Shown: positions 20,131 through 29,112 of the stretch, in pieces | How positions within the stretch are numbered: position 1 is the first letter of the stretch | How the letters are laid out: each line of letters begins with the position of its first letter | Notes under the pieces: model-generated | Told to the model about the DNA's origin: nothing | Databases searched by the model: none | The model's input: the letters and a program-made list of their open reading frames with translations, nothing else | Translations under genes and position numbers: made by a program | DNA from: Yersinia vastinensis | GTDB taxonomy: Bacteria > Pseudomonadota > Gammaproteobacteria > Enterobacterales > Enterobacteriaceae | Reading direction: 5' to 3' | Assembly: GCF_902726565.1 (NCBI RefSeq) | Contig: NZ_CACVAF010000001.1 | Span: 526,685 to 590,684 of the forward strand | DNA length: 64,000 nt

Positions 20131-20424
20131 TCACCTTCGAACTGTGCCTATCTGCTCAGGATTCCACTTCCACTCCGGTGCAAACTCAATAAAATCAATT
20201 GCACTCTGACTTATGGACCGCTTTGCCGACATAGCACGCCGTTGCTCACACAAGCGCTGAGCATTTTCTGGGGCATAGCCTTCTGCTGTGCTGTTACGCC
20301 TGAGTTCACGGGAAACCGTCGACGGGCTGACCAATCTCACGATAACTACAATTTTCTTTAAAAAACAGGGCAATCTGGTATCGTTGCTCTTCAGTTAGCT
20401 GCTGTACTTCATGGTTACTCGCTC
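20131..20424 (-). pseudogene. IS30-family transposase N-terminal remnant
   Basis: On the minus strand, EVQQLTEEQRYQIALFFKEN then SYREIG are in one frame and STVSRELRRNSTAEGYAPEN, EQRRAMSAKR and WNPEQIG in another. These are the N-terminal helix-turn-helix motifs of IS30 transposases, with a frameshift between them and no catalytic DDE part. It lies in the 715-bp gap between the integrase fragments and cas1; the rest of that gap (19891-20130 and 20425-20605) shows nothing I recognise beyond probable cas1 promoter sequence. Confidence 0.8.
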
Positions 20425-20605
20425 ATCTTTCGCTGGAAGAGGGAAAGCTTATCAGCTGTTAACCCCTTCCTCACCATAATGACCTAACGTTGTACTTATT
20501 ATCTGAATTCGCGGCATGCTAAAACTTGGGGAAACCCGTCGACATCTTGCCTGAAAAATCACGTATGGAAGATGTTATAGCTGAAAATAGGGATGTTGCC
20601 CTTCC

Positions 20606-21586
20606 ATGAATAATCCATTCTCGCCCTCCGATATGAAAACCATTCTGCATTCAAAACGCGCCAATCTCTATTATCTTCAACATTGTCGAATTCTGGTCAA
20701 TGGCGGGCGGGTTGAATATGTCACAGACGAAGGTAAGCAATCTTTGTACTGGAACATTCCTATTGCCAACACTACGGCGGTGATGTTGGGAACAGGAACT
20801 TCAGTCACTCAGGCAGCCATGCGTGAGTTTGCTAAAGCGGGAGTTTTGGTTGGATTTTGTGGCGGTGGGGGCACGCCTTTGTTTACTGCTAATGAAGTTG
20901 AAGTGGATGTTTCCTGGTTAACGCCACAAAGCGAATACCGGCCAACGGAATATCTACAGCATTGGGTGAGTTTCTGGTTTAACGATGATAAGCGTCTGGC
21001 TGCAGCCATTGCTTTTCAGCAACAGCGCATTGCTCAAATTCGTACTCATTGGCTCTCGGCGCGTATGCAGCGTGAACAGGCTTTCGATGTCGATGCTGCT
21101 CAACTTAATTCCGTGCTGGACAATTTTATCCAGCGCTTATCCGCTTGTCAGAATAGCAACGATGTTCTGGCACAAGAGGCGGTCATGACTAAAGCGCTCT
21201 ATAAATTGGCGGCTAATGGTGTGAAGTATGGCGAGTTCCTCCGTGCCAAACGCGGCAGCGGTATCGACATCGCTAATCGATTTTTAGATCACGGTAACTA
21301 TCTGGCTTATGGCCTTGGTGCTACTGCGGCTTGGGTTATTGGCCTGCCGCATGGTTTGTCGATACTTCATGGAAAAACCCGACGCGGTGGTTTGGTGTTT
21401 GATATTGCTGATTTGATTAAAGATGCTTTGATTCTGCCACAAGCCTTTATTGCTGCGATGGCCGGGGAGGATGAACAGCAGTTTCGCCAGCGTTGCCTCA
21501 CTGGATTTCAGCAGGCGGATGCACTGGATGTGATGATTGATACCCTTAAGGACACCGCAGAAAGTCTGTCACAGGTGGGTAAATGA
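20606..21586 (+). CDS. cas1: CRISPR-associated endonuclease Cas1, subtype I-F
   Basis: A 326-residue spacer-integration nuclease. In I-F systems a Cas1 dimer pair works with the Cas2-3 fusion. The metal ligands of the family are present: Glu191 (AQEAVMTKALY), His255 (LSILHGK) and Asp266/Asp269 (FDIADLIKD). The ATG at 20606 gives a ten-residue leader before KTILHSKRAN; a second ATG at 20633 is possible, and neither has a strong Shine-Dalgarno. The last four bases overlap cas2-3 (ATGA). Confidence 0.97.
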   Translation: MNNPFSPSDMKTILHSKRANLYYLQHCRILVNGGRVEYVTDEGKQSLYWNIPIANTTAVMLGTGTSVTQAAMREFAKAGVLVGFCGGGGTPLFTANEVEVDVSWLTPQSEYRPTEYLQHWVSFWFNDDKRLAAAIAFQQQRIAQIRTHWLSARMQREQAFDVDAAQLNSVLDNFIQRLSACQNSNDVLAQEAVMTKALYKLAANGVKYGEFLRAKRGSGIDIANRFLDHGNYLAYGLGATAAWVIGLPHGLSILHGKTRRGGLVFDIADLIKDALILPQAFIAAMAGEDEQQFRQRCLTGFQQADALDVMIDTLKDTAESLSQVGK

Positions 21587-24500
21587 ATATATTGCTGGTT
21601 GCTCAGTGCAGTAAAAAGGCATTGATAGAAACGCGTCGTATTCTTGACCAGTTTGCCGAGCGTAAAGGGGATCGTACTTGGCAAACACCGGTTACCCAAG
21701 AGGGTTTGAATACGTTGAGGAAACTGCTGCGTAAAACCGCCAAGCGTAATACGGCAGTGGCTTGTCATTGGGTCCGGGGAGCTAACAACACAGAACTGCT
21801 GTGGATTGTGGGCAATCTACGCCGTTTTAATGCGCAGGGCACGGTACCGACGAACAGCACGCAGCGCGATATCTTGCGTAGTAGGGATGAGAATCAATGG
21901 CACAATGCGGAGGTTATCGCGCTGTTAGCGGGAATTGCCGGGCTGTTTCACGATTTCGGTAAAGCTAACCGATTGTTTCAAAACAAACTATTGAAAAAAG
22001 GGGCTTCTTTTGAGCCTTGCCGGCATGAATGGGTCTCATTGCGGTTATTTACTGCTTTTGTCGCTGAGCGGGAGGATGCACTGTGGCTGCAAGCATTGGC
22101 AACCGTGAGTACTGAGGATGAGTCAACGCTGCTGGCTCATTTGATTGCTGATGATGTACAAACACTACAGAATCCATTCACCGCACTGCCGCCGTTGGCG
22201 AAAGTTGTTGCCTGGTTGATTGTCTCTCATCATCGGTTACCTGTTTATCCTGCGTCATCCCGCTGGCCGGAATATAAAAATCCACCAAAGCTTGAATACC
22301 ATGATCGTTGGCTCAGCGAATGCTTTTCACCCGGCTGGAATTCCCCGCAGTTTATGAATGACTATGCGGAGTCGGTACGTGAACATAACTGGCAGTTTCC
22401 GAAGGGGACACCGTTCAAGAGCGCAATTTGGTGCATGAAGGCGCAGGAAATTGCTCGGCGTGCCCTGCAAAGTAATGTGCTCTATAACGGGGAAGGGTGG
22501 TTTGAACAGCGCTTTACGTTACATCTTTCTCGTCTGGTTCTGATGCTGGCAGATCACTTTTATTCAGCTCAACCCTCGACGGGAAAGTGGCAAGATCGCA
22601 ACTATACCGCTTTTGCCAACACCGACCGTATCACCCACGAATGTAAACAGCGACTGGATGAACATAACATCGGCGTTGCTCATAATGCGTTCCTGCTGGC
22701 CCGTAGTCTACCGGCACTGAGAGACTCTCTTCCTGCGATAACTCGGCATAAAGGCTTTAAAAAGCGAGCAACCGAAAGCCAGTTTCGTTGGCAGGATAAG
22801 GCATATGATCTCGCTTGCTCGTTAAGAGAACAAACTCGGCAGCAAGGTTTTTTTGGCGTCAATATGGCTTCTACCGGCTGTGGAAAGACGTTTGCCAATG
22901 CTCGGATTATGTATGGTTTGGCGGATGAGACGCTGGGCTGCCGTTTTAGCGTGGCGTTAGGTTTACGGACATTGACATTGCAGACTGGTGAGGCGTTGCG
23001 CGATAGGTTGCACTTACAGGATGATGATCTGGCCGTTATGATCGGCTCTGCCGCCGTCAAGGAGTTGAACGAGCAGGTGCAACAGCGAGAACAACAGGCT
23101 TCAGGCAGCGAGTCGGCAGACGATCTGTTTGCCGAGCATATGTATGTAAAATACGACGGTAGTCTTGAAGATGGCCGCTTAAGCCGTTGGTTGAAGGCAA
23201 GCCCAAAACTACAGCAATTGCTGAGTGCCCCGATCCTCGTCAGTACTATCGACCATTTGATACCCGCGACTGAAGGTGTCCGAGGGGGTAAGCAGATTGC
23301 GCCTATGCTGCGCTTGCTAACGTCGGATCTGGTGTTGGACGAACCTGATGATTTTGACCAAGCAGACCTTCATGCATTATGTCGGTTGGTCAACTGGGCG
23401 GGGATGCTGGGTAGCAGAGTATTACTCTCGTCGGCAACATTACCACCGGCCCTGATTGTGGCGTTATTTGAAGCCTACCAACAAGGGTGGATGGATTATA
23501 CCCGCGTCAACGGCGAACCTAATCCACATGGCGAGATTTGTTGTGCCTGGGTAGATGAATATGATACCGGCAATGGTAGTATCGCAGACCGAGAAAGCTT
23601 CAAGCAAAAGCATCAGGCTTTTGTTCTGCAACGTGCGAAGAATTTGCTGAGCCGGCAACAGGTGTTACGTAAGGTTAGGCTGGCGGCAGTCAGTGGCAAT
23701 CATGGTGGCAAGCTGGAAGCGGTGCGTTCAATAGCTAGCGTGATCCAGCAGCAGATGTCGATTTTGCATCAAGCCCACCACCAGTGTCACACACCGGGTA
23801 AAAAACGGGTTTCTATCGGTCTGGTGCGGATAGCCAATATCAACCCATTAGTGGCGCTCGCTTCAGAATTGATGGCGACGGCACCACAAACAAATTACCG
23901 GATTCACTACTGTGTTTATCACAGCCAACACCCTTTGGCACAGCGCTCCCATATTGAAACACGGCTTGATGCGGCGTTGACGCGTCACGATCCTGACGCG
24001 CTCTGGCATCAGCCAGAAATTCAGGCCGCGATACAAAAGGCACCGGAGGAGAATCAGTTGTTTGTGGTGCTGGCAACCTCGGTAGCAGAGGTTGGGCGCG
24101 ATCATGACTATGACTGGGCAATTGTCGAACCCAGCTCTATGCGCTCACTGGTCCAACTGGCAGGGCGGGTACAACGGCATCGGCAGTGTCCACCTGCAAC
24201 TGAGAATATCGTCATTCTTACGCACAACATTAATGCGTTGGCCGGGCAGGAAATTGCTTACCGCCACCCAGGTTTTGAAAGCCAGGGGCGCCGCTTTTCC
24301 AGTCACGATTTATCCGTATTGCTGCGAGACATCAAGTACCAGGAAATTAATGCATTACCCCGTATTTTGTCACCAGAGCCGCTTAAGCTCAAAACGCAAT
24401 ACGACAACTTTGCCGAGCTGGAACATGCTCAACTGCTGTGTGCCTTATTCCAACAAAAAAGTGGTGAGAAGCCTCTGCTCAGTGCTTCTCGCTGGTGGTT

Positions 24501-24876
24501 GAACCAGCCCACCTGGCACGCTGAATTTCAACGTTGCACCCCGTTTCGTCAATCTGCGGCGGATGAACAGTATTTTCTTTATCTGGAAGAGATCGGCGAG
24601 GTTGCCGATTTTCGCCTGTATGACATGAATGCCAGGCCACCTTGTTATGTGCCGGTGAGTGTGATTGAACCGGTAGCGCTAACACTCGCTGTAGGTAATC
24701 AGCCTTGGTTCAATCTAGATGCCGACTATGTTTACCCACTCTTGGCTGAACGTTTTGATCTGGAGCTCAACGAAATCAGCGCTCGCTACGGTGAGATCCG
24801 CTTGCGGAAGACGGATCATTCCTCTGTGACATGGCGCTATCATCCTGTGTTAGGTGTGTTCCGCACCCTTGAGTAA
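21583..24876 (+). CDS. cas3: Cas2-Cas3 fusion: acquisition subunit plus helicase-nuclease, subtype I-F
   Basis: A 1097-residue fusion unique to I-F. Residues ~1-95 form a Cas2-like ferredoxin fold (MNILLVAQCSKKALIETRR). The HD nuclease has its HD pair at His123-Asp124 (GLFHDFGKANR). The SF2 helicase has Walker A STGCGKT (Lys435), a DEPD Walker B at 586-589 (LVLDEPDDFD), SSATLPP, and motif VI QLAGRVQRHR. It degrades DNA opened by the Csy complex and bridges interference to spacer acquisition. All motifs are intact. A 218-bp gap follows before csy1, unusually wide for an otherwise overlapping operon. Confidence 0.97.
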   Translation: MNILLVAQCSKKALIETRRILDQFAERKGDRTWQTPVTQEGLNTLRKLLRKTAKRNTAVACHWVRGANNTELLWIVGNLRRFNAQGTVPTNSTQRDILRSRDENQWHNAEVIALLAGIAGLFHDFGKANRLFQNKLLKKGASFEPCRHEWVSLRLFTAFVAEREDALWLQALATVSTEDESTLLAHLIADDVQTLQNPFTALPPLAKVVAWLIVSHHRLPVYPASSRWPEYKNPPKLEYHDRWLSECFSPGWNSPQFMNDYAESVREHNWQFPKGTPFKSAIWCMKAQEIARRALQSNVLYNGEGWFEQRFTLHLSRLVLMLADHFYSAQPSTGKWQDRNYTAFANTDRITHECKQRLDEHNIGVAHNAFLLARSLPALRDSLPAITRHKGFKKRATESQFRWQDKAYDLACSLREQTRQQGFFGVNMASTGCGKTFANARIMYGLADETLGCRFSVALGLRTLTLQTGEALRDRLHLQDDDLAVMIGSAAVKELNEQVQQREQQASGSESADDLFAEHMYVKYDGSLEDGRLSRWLKASPKLQQLLSAPILVSTIDHLIPATEGVRGGKQIAPMLRLLTSDLVLDEPDDFDQADLHALCRLVNWAGMLGSRVLLSSATLPPALIVALFEAYQQGWMDYTRVNGEPNPHGEICCAWVDEYDTGNGSIADRESFKQKHQAFVLQRAKNLLSRQQVLRKVRLAAVSGNHGGKLEAVRSIASVIQQQMSILHQAHHQCHTPGKKRVSIGLVRIANINPLVALASELMATAPQTNYRIHYCVYHSQHPLAQRSHIETRLDAALTRHDPDALWHQPEIQAAIQKAPEENQLFVVLATSVAEVGRDHDYDWAIVEPSSMRSLVQLAGRVQRHRQCPPATENIVILTHNINALAGQEIAYRHPGFESQGRRFSSHDLSVLLRDIKYQEINALPRILSPEPLKLKTQYDNFAELEHAQLLCALFQQKSGEKPLLSASRWWLNQPTWHAEFQRCTPFRQSAADEQYFLYLEEIGEVADFRLYDMNARPPCYVPVSVIEPVALTLAVGNQPWFNLDADYVYPLLAERFDLELNEISARYGEIRLRKTDHSSVTWRYHPVLGVFRTLE

Positions 24877-24918
24877 GGGCGCGGGTTACCTGCACGATAG
24901 TGAGGTCATAAGTACTTA

Positions 24919-24946
24919 CTTCTAAGCTACCTATTCGGTAGGAGTG
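24919..24946 (-). ncRNA. CRISPR-repeat-like element (pseudo-repeat) in the cas3-csy1 gap
   Basis: On the minus strand this 28-base segment resembles one array repeat: 19 of 28 positions match. It keeps the hairpin geometry (5-bp stem, 5-base loop) with stem CTACC/GGTAG where the array has CTGCC/GGCAG, a compensatory G-C to A-T change. The stem is followed by CTTAGAAG, against the array's CTTAGAAA crRNA handle. Such a hairpin could be bound by Cas6f if transcribed. Only one copy is present. The rest of the gap is A/T-rich and probably carries the csy promoter. Whether it is a regulatory crRNA-like RNA or a fossil repeat cannot be decided from sequence. Confidence 0.6.
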
Positions 24947-25094
24947 CAATCGTATTGGTTGATGAATGTTAAGTCCTTTTTGGCATTTTAAATATATAAA
25001 TACGTAGGTTTAAATAAACTTATCGGAAGGTTAATATTTGAACGCTATTAGTTGTTCTATGTCGTACTCGCTACATTAATGTGAGGATCAATTT

Positions 25095-26426
25095 ATGGAA
25101 TATACGGGGCTCTCAGCTGCAATTGCTGGCTATATCGATGAGCGACGAAGAGTTAAAAAGGAACCTGTAGAGAAGAGTTGCGAAAAGGCGTTAAAGGAGG
25201 AGCCGGAGGCAGCCAGACGTGTGGCAATCAGTACGGAATATCAGGCACAACTTCAGGCACTGGATAATCAGTTTGCCTATATACCTTGGTTAACCGATGC
25301 GGCTAAACGAGCCAAACAGATCAGCCTGGTGACTCACGCACCGAAATTTACCCATGGCGATGCGAAAGGCAGTGGTGTGCTCGATGACAGAGAGCCAACC
25401 GTTGCCAAGGGGTACTTATCCACATTGGTACTAAGCCAACCGGAAATAGATACCATTGGTAACGCAGCAGCTGCGAATTCGGCTACGTTGTTACTGCTCA
25501 CCGTGGATGGTATCAGCGTGGCGGATTGCATCGCGCAAGACGATATCTCTCCTTTTACCTCTTTTACTGACGATCCGCAGTTGTTGGGGGAGTGGTTAGC
25601 GGGTTTTAAGCTGGCATTGGTGGATAAAGATCCCAGTTCGCACCCTCTTGCCAAGCAGATCTTTTTTCCTGTTGCAGAACAGAAATATCACCTGTTAAGC
25701 CCGTTGTTTCCCTCTTCTCTGGCGCATGAGATTTATGCCCGTATCGGGCAGAGCCGTTTTGGTGAACAGGCCAAAGAGATCCGTGAAGCAAAAAAGGCCG
25801 GGAAATATCATGCTGAACTTCAGGTGAGTTATCCCGGAACGGCAATCCAGATCTACGGTGGCTCCAAGCCATTGAACATATCCAGCCTGAATGTCTCACG
25901 CGGGGGCAAAATGCTATTGCTCTCTTGTGCGCCGCCCAGTTGGCGTGGCCGCTTAACCCCTCCCAGCGGTAAAGACATTTTGTATAGCAGTGAATTTAAC
26001 CGCCGTACCTGGCAACAGGTCAATCAACTGAAAAACTATCTGCTCAGTGTGGCGGAAAAAGAGAGTACGTTGGAGATACGACAACGGCGTGGGCGCTATG
26101 TAGTGGCGCTGGTGGATACCTTATTAAACTACGCTACAGAGATACAGTCTCTGACCGAATTAGCAGGTTGGAGCTCGCATCCTGACTGTAAATTACTTGA
26201 TGCGCAGAAAATATGGCTAGACCCTCATCATCCTTCCGCAGAGTTTCAGCAACAACGCAGTAAAAATAATTGGCCGGGCGAGATAGCCAAGCAGTTTGCT
26301 TCTTGGTTGAATGAGAAACTGGAGCATAAGCGGATGACGTTTGCCCTAGCTGAAAACCATGCCTGGCAGAAAGTCTTCAGTCAACGCCTCTGGGAGTTTG
26401 ACCTTGGGCGGAGGGAGGATGTATGA
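25095..26426 (+). CDS. csy1: Type I-F Csy complex subunit Csy1 (Cas8f, large subunit)
   Basis: A 443-residue large subunit of the I-F surveillance complex; with Csy2 it caps the crRNA 5' end and reads the PAM. It is recognised by order and by family text such as QLQALDNQFAYIPWLTDAAK, SSLNVSRGGKMLLLSCAPP and the C-terminal LWEFDLG. The N-terminal 40 residues are highly charged. GAGGATCAA lies before ATG at 25095. It ends in a 4-base overlap with csy2, so csy1-4 are translated as a coupled set. Confidence 0.95.
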   Translation: MEYTGLSAAIAGYIDERRRVKKEPVEKSCEKALKEEPEAARRVAISTEYQAQLQALDNQFAYIPWLTDAAKRAKQISLVTHAPKFTHGDAKGSGVLDDREPTVAKGYLSTLVLSQPEIDTIGNAAAANSATLLLLTVDGISVADCIAQDDISPFTSFTDDPQLLGEWLAGFKLALVDKDPSSHPLAKQIFFPVAEQKYHLLSPLFPSSLAHEIYARIGQSRFGEQAKEIREAKKAGKYHAELQVSYPGTAIQIYGGSKPLNISSLNVSRGGKMLLLSCAPPSWRGRLTPPSGKDILYSSEFNRRTWQQVNQLKNYLLSVAEKESTLEIRQRRGRYVVALVDTLLNYATEIQSLTELAGWSSHPDCKLLDAQKIWLDPHHPSAEFQQQRSKNNWPGEIAKQFASWLNEKLEHKRMTFALAENHAWQKVFSQRLWEFDLGRREDV

Positions 26427-27394
26427 GTACATTAATTACCCTACGCCACCTTCAGGTTAGCAATGTAAACACCATTGCCGGACTGACTTACGGTTTTCCT
26501 GCCATCACTCAACTTTTGGGTTATACCCATGCGTTATCGCGCAAGCTCCAGCAGAGCCACGGTATCGAGTTAAAGGGCTGCGCAGTGGTGTGCCATCATC
26601 ATCAGATTCATACCTATCAGCCTTCGGGATGGGGAGATTATGTGTTTGCATTAACGCGTAATCCGCTGACTAAAGAGGGAAATACGGCCCCTATTGTTGA
26701 AGAGGGGCGTATGCAGATGGAGATCTCCCTGGTTCTGGAATGTCAGGGGCTGATTTCTGGCGGTGAAGCTGGTATTGCGGCGCTACGTGAGTATTTATTT
26801 CCGTTGTGCCAGAGCCAGCGATTGGCTGGAGGGACGATCAGCAGGCTACAGGATATCGACATTGTTGCTTTTCCAATGACGGCACAGGAGCGATCACGTT
26901 TTACCCGGCGTCTTCTGCCCGGTTTTGTCTTGCTCGATCGTTCCTCCCTGTTGCAGCAGCATCTATTACGCCTGCAGCAAGACCAACCTGAAGCCGATCT
27001 CTTGGATGCCTGGCTCGATTTTTCTGCGCTGAAATATCAGGCAATACCTTTGCAAGATGAGAACGGCGTGCAAGATGATAACAACAAAGCGCAATGGGCT
27101 TATCAACCCAAGCCAGAAAGCGGTTGGTTGGTGCCGATCATGACAGGATTCCGCGCTATTTCGCCTTGCTACGAGCCAGGCATCGTAAACAACAGCCGCG
27201 ATTGGGCTACGCCTTTCCGTTTCGCAGAGGCGGTATACGGTATTGGTGAATGGAAAAGCCCACACAATATTGACGACTTGCGACAGATGTTTTGGCAATA
27301 CAGTCATGACCAAGACTGGTATCTCTGCCAGGCACAACCTAACACCGTTACAGGCAGCGCTTTTCAACTCGAAGAAGATTTCGACTTTTTCTAA
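26423..27394 (+). CDS. csy2: Type I-F Csy complex subunit Csy2 (Cas5f)
   Basis: A 323-residue Cas5-like protein that pairs with Csy1 at the crRNA 5' handle. It is identified by position between csy1 and csy3 and by the family N-terminus LITLRHLQVSNVNTIAGLTYG with the GFRAISPCYEPG segment near the C-terminus. Overlaps csy1 by four bases; 18 bases separate it from csy3, with AAAAAGGA before the csy3 start. Confidence 0.95.
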   Translation: MSTLITLRHLQVSNVNTIAGLTYGFPAITQLLGYTHALSRKLQQSHGIELKGCAVVCHHHQIHTYQPSGWGDYVFALTRNPLTKEGNTAPIVEEGRMQMEISLVLECQGLISGGEAGIAALREYLFPLCQSQRLAGGTISRLQDIDIVAFPMTAQERSRFTRRLLPGFVLLDRSSLLQQHLLRLQQDQPEADLLDAWLDFSALKYQAIPLQDENGVQDDNNKAQWAYQPKPESGWLVPIMTGFRAISPCYEPGIVNNSRDWATPFRFAEAVYGIGEWKSPHNIDDLRQMFWQYSHDQDWYLCQAQPNTVTGSAFQLEEDFDFF

Positions 27395-27412
27395 TAAAAA
27401 AGGAATTGGATC

Positions 27413-28420
27413 ATGGCAACGATTACATTAAAAACGGCATCCGTGCTGGCATTTGAAAGCAAGTTGGCTTGTTCTGACGCGATTATGGCGGCGGGCAATT
27501 GGGAAGAGAGAACGGATGTAACCTGCTGGCAGGCTATTCTGGTGCAGGAAAAGGCGGTACGCGGTACGATTTCCAACCGTTTAAAGGCCGCTATTAGTAG
27601 TGATTCAACGAAACTAGATGCAGAGATACAAAAAGCCAACCTGCAAACCGTGGATGTAGCGGCATTACCCTTTGACTGTGACACATTGAAAGTGAGCTTT
27701 ACTCTGCGTGTGCTTGGCGATTTAGCAACGCCTTCCACCTGTAACGATCCCGATTATCAGGCCGCTCTGGCTGCAGTGATCCAGGGCTATGTTGCCCGTC
27801 AAGGATTTGGTGAACTTGCCAGACGTTATGCAACCAATATTGCCAGTGGTCGTTTCCTATGGCGTAACCGAGTGGGTGCTGAGCAGGTCGAGGTGCGGGT
27901 GAGTTGTGGTGGCCGCACTTGGGTGTTTGATGGCTACGCACACGGTTTGCATGAATTTCCTCCGGTGACTGGCGATCTGCTGGAGTTAAGCAAAGCAATA
28001 GAAGCGGATCTGCAAGGGCAGCAGTATACCTTTATTGAGGTTCAAGCTTTTGTTCGACTGGGACAAGGGCAGGCGGTTTACCCTTCGCAGGAATTGGTGA
28101 TGGGGGGCGGTAAAGGAGATAAGAGCAAATTCTTGTTCCAACTGAACCAAGTGGCCGCCATGCACTCGCAAAAAATTGGTAATGCTCTGCGTACGATTGA
28201 TACCTGGCACCCAGAGTCAGCTGAGGTAGGGGCGATTGCGGTAGAGCCTTATGGCTCCGTCACCAATCGCGGCAAGGCTTACCGGCAACCTCGAGAAAAG
28301 TTGGATTTTTATAACCTGCTGGACGCTTGGGTACTGAAAGGTAAAGAGCCTGATTTGGCACAGCAGAATTATGTCATTGCTATGTTGATTCGCGGTGGCG
28401 TCTTTGGTGATGCAAGCTAA
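27413..28420 (+). CDS. csy3: Type I-F Csy complex backbone subunit Csy3 (Cas7f)
   Basis: A 335-residue RAMP protein that forms the six-copy backbone along the crRNA. Family hallmarks: [20 protein letters not shown] at the N-terminus, [13 protein letters not shown] in the middle, and [14 protein letters not shown] near the C-terminus. Strong start with AAAAGGAATTGGATC before ATG. Twelve... bases downstream of its stop region the csy4 start follows, within the same transcript. Confidence 0.96.
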   Translation: MATITLKTASVLAFESKLACSDAIMAAGNWEERTDVTCWQAILVQEKAVRGTISNRLKAAISSDSTKLDAEIQKANLQTVDVAALPFDCDTLKVSFTLRVLGDLATPSTCNDPDYQAALAAVIQGYVARQGFGELARRYATNIASGRFLWRNRVGAEQVEVRVSCGGRTWVFDGYAHGLHEFPPVTGDLLELSKAIEADLQGQQYTFIEVQAFVRLGQGQAVYPSQELVMGGGKGDKSKFLFQLNQVAAMHSQKIGNALRTIDTWHPESAEVGAIAVEPYGSVTNRGKAYRQPREKLDFYNLLDAWVLKGKEPDLAQQNYVIAMLIRGGVFGDAS

Positions 28421-28431
28421 ACGAGGTGATT

Positions 28432-28983
28432 ATGGATCACTATTTGGATATTAAGGTTCAACCCGATCTGGAAACCTCAGCACAGGATTTGCTCAATAAT
28501 CTGTTTGCTAAATTACACCGCGCGTTAGGGCATTATGCAGCAGGGAGAATAGGCGTGAGTTTTCCCTGTAGTGATAAGACGTTGGGCAGCGTGTTGCGTT
28601 TACACGGCTCGGCGCAAGACATCGCTAATCTGATGCAGCAAAACTGGTTACAAGGTCTGCGTGACTACGTTCGATGCAGTGCGGTATTGCCAGTGCCTAA
28701 GGCAGTACAATACCGAACGGTGAGGCGAGTACAGGCAAAAAGCGCCCATAACAAGCGGCAGAGATCGATTGCTAAAGGGTGGCTAACTGAACAGCAGGCA
28801 TTTGAACAAATTCCTGACACCCAACAGAAATCTCTTAGGTTGCCTTTTATTCAACTGCGTAGCCTTTCGAACGGCAATACGATGCGAATTTATATTCAGC
28901 ATGGTGAATTGCGGGAACAAGCTCAGTTGGGAAGTTTTTCTGCCTACGGTCTAAGTAGCAGTACCACCATACCCTGGTTTTAA
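28432..28983 (+). CDS. cas6f: CRISPR RNA endoribonuclease Cas6f (Csy4)
   Basis: A 183-residue repeat-specific RNase that cuts after the repeat hairpin and stays bound to the crRNA 3' end. The catalytic histidine is at residue 29 (AKLHRAL), the same position as His29 of the Pseudomonas enzyme. An Arg-rich helix (VRRVQAKSAHNKRQRS, residues ~106-121) is the likely hairpin-groove binder. The ATG at 28432 has GAGG five bases upstream and is preferred over an in-frame GTG at 28426. The array leader begins right after its stop. Confidence 0.95.
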   Translation: MDHYLDIKVQPDLETSAQDLLNNLFAKLHRALGHYAAGRIGVSFPCSDKTLGSVLRLHGSAQDIANLMQQNWLQGLRDYVRCSAVLPVPKAVQYRTVRRVQAKSAHNKRQRSIAKGWLTEQQAFEQIPDTQQKSLRLPFIQLRSLSNGNTMRIYIQHGELREQAQLGSFSAYGLSSSTTIPWF

Positions 28984-29112
28984 CCCTTTTTTTTCGACTA
29001 TTTCTAAGTCATTGTTTTATCATGGTGTAATTAAAGGGGGAGAAAAAAGGGTTTTCCTGTCACTATCCTGCTTTATGTTTAATAAACAGGGTGATGGCAT
29101 ATTTTTATTACG
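28984..29112 (+). promoter_or_regulatory. CRISPR leader
   Basis: 129 bases between cas6f and the first repeat, A/T-rich with poly-T and poly-A/G runs (CCTTTTTTTTCG, AAAGGGGGAGAAAAAAGGG). It should hold the pre-crRNA promoter and the acquisition signals. I could not find a convincing full IHF consensus by eye. Confidence 0.8.

Noticed and set aside
19952..20209. 85-codon open frame in the integrase-cas1 gap
   Set aside because: No recognisable motif, no ribosome site, and it overlaps the better-supported IS30 remnant.
24866..24885. Second pseudo-repeat one spacer-length from 24919
   Set aside because: A hairpin exists here (GCACCCTT/AAGGGCGC around the cas3 stop), but its stem and flanks do not resemble the CRISPR repeat or its handle.
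24887..24981. Pseudo-spacer next to the cas3-csy1 repeat-like element shares TAAGT-x-CTT with 24970-24978 and GTACTTAT with the region upstream of cas1 (20492-20499)
   Set aside because: The first match falls on seed positions, but it is flanked by GT and not the CC expected for an I-F PAM. An 8-base match is expected by chance fairly often in this A/T-rich DNA, so I do not claim a target.
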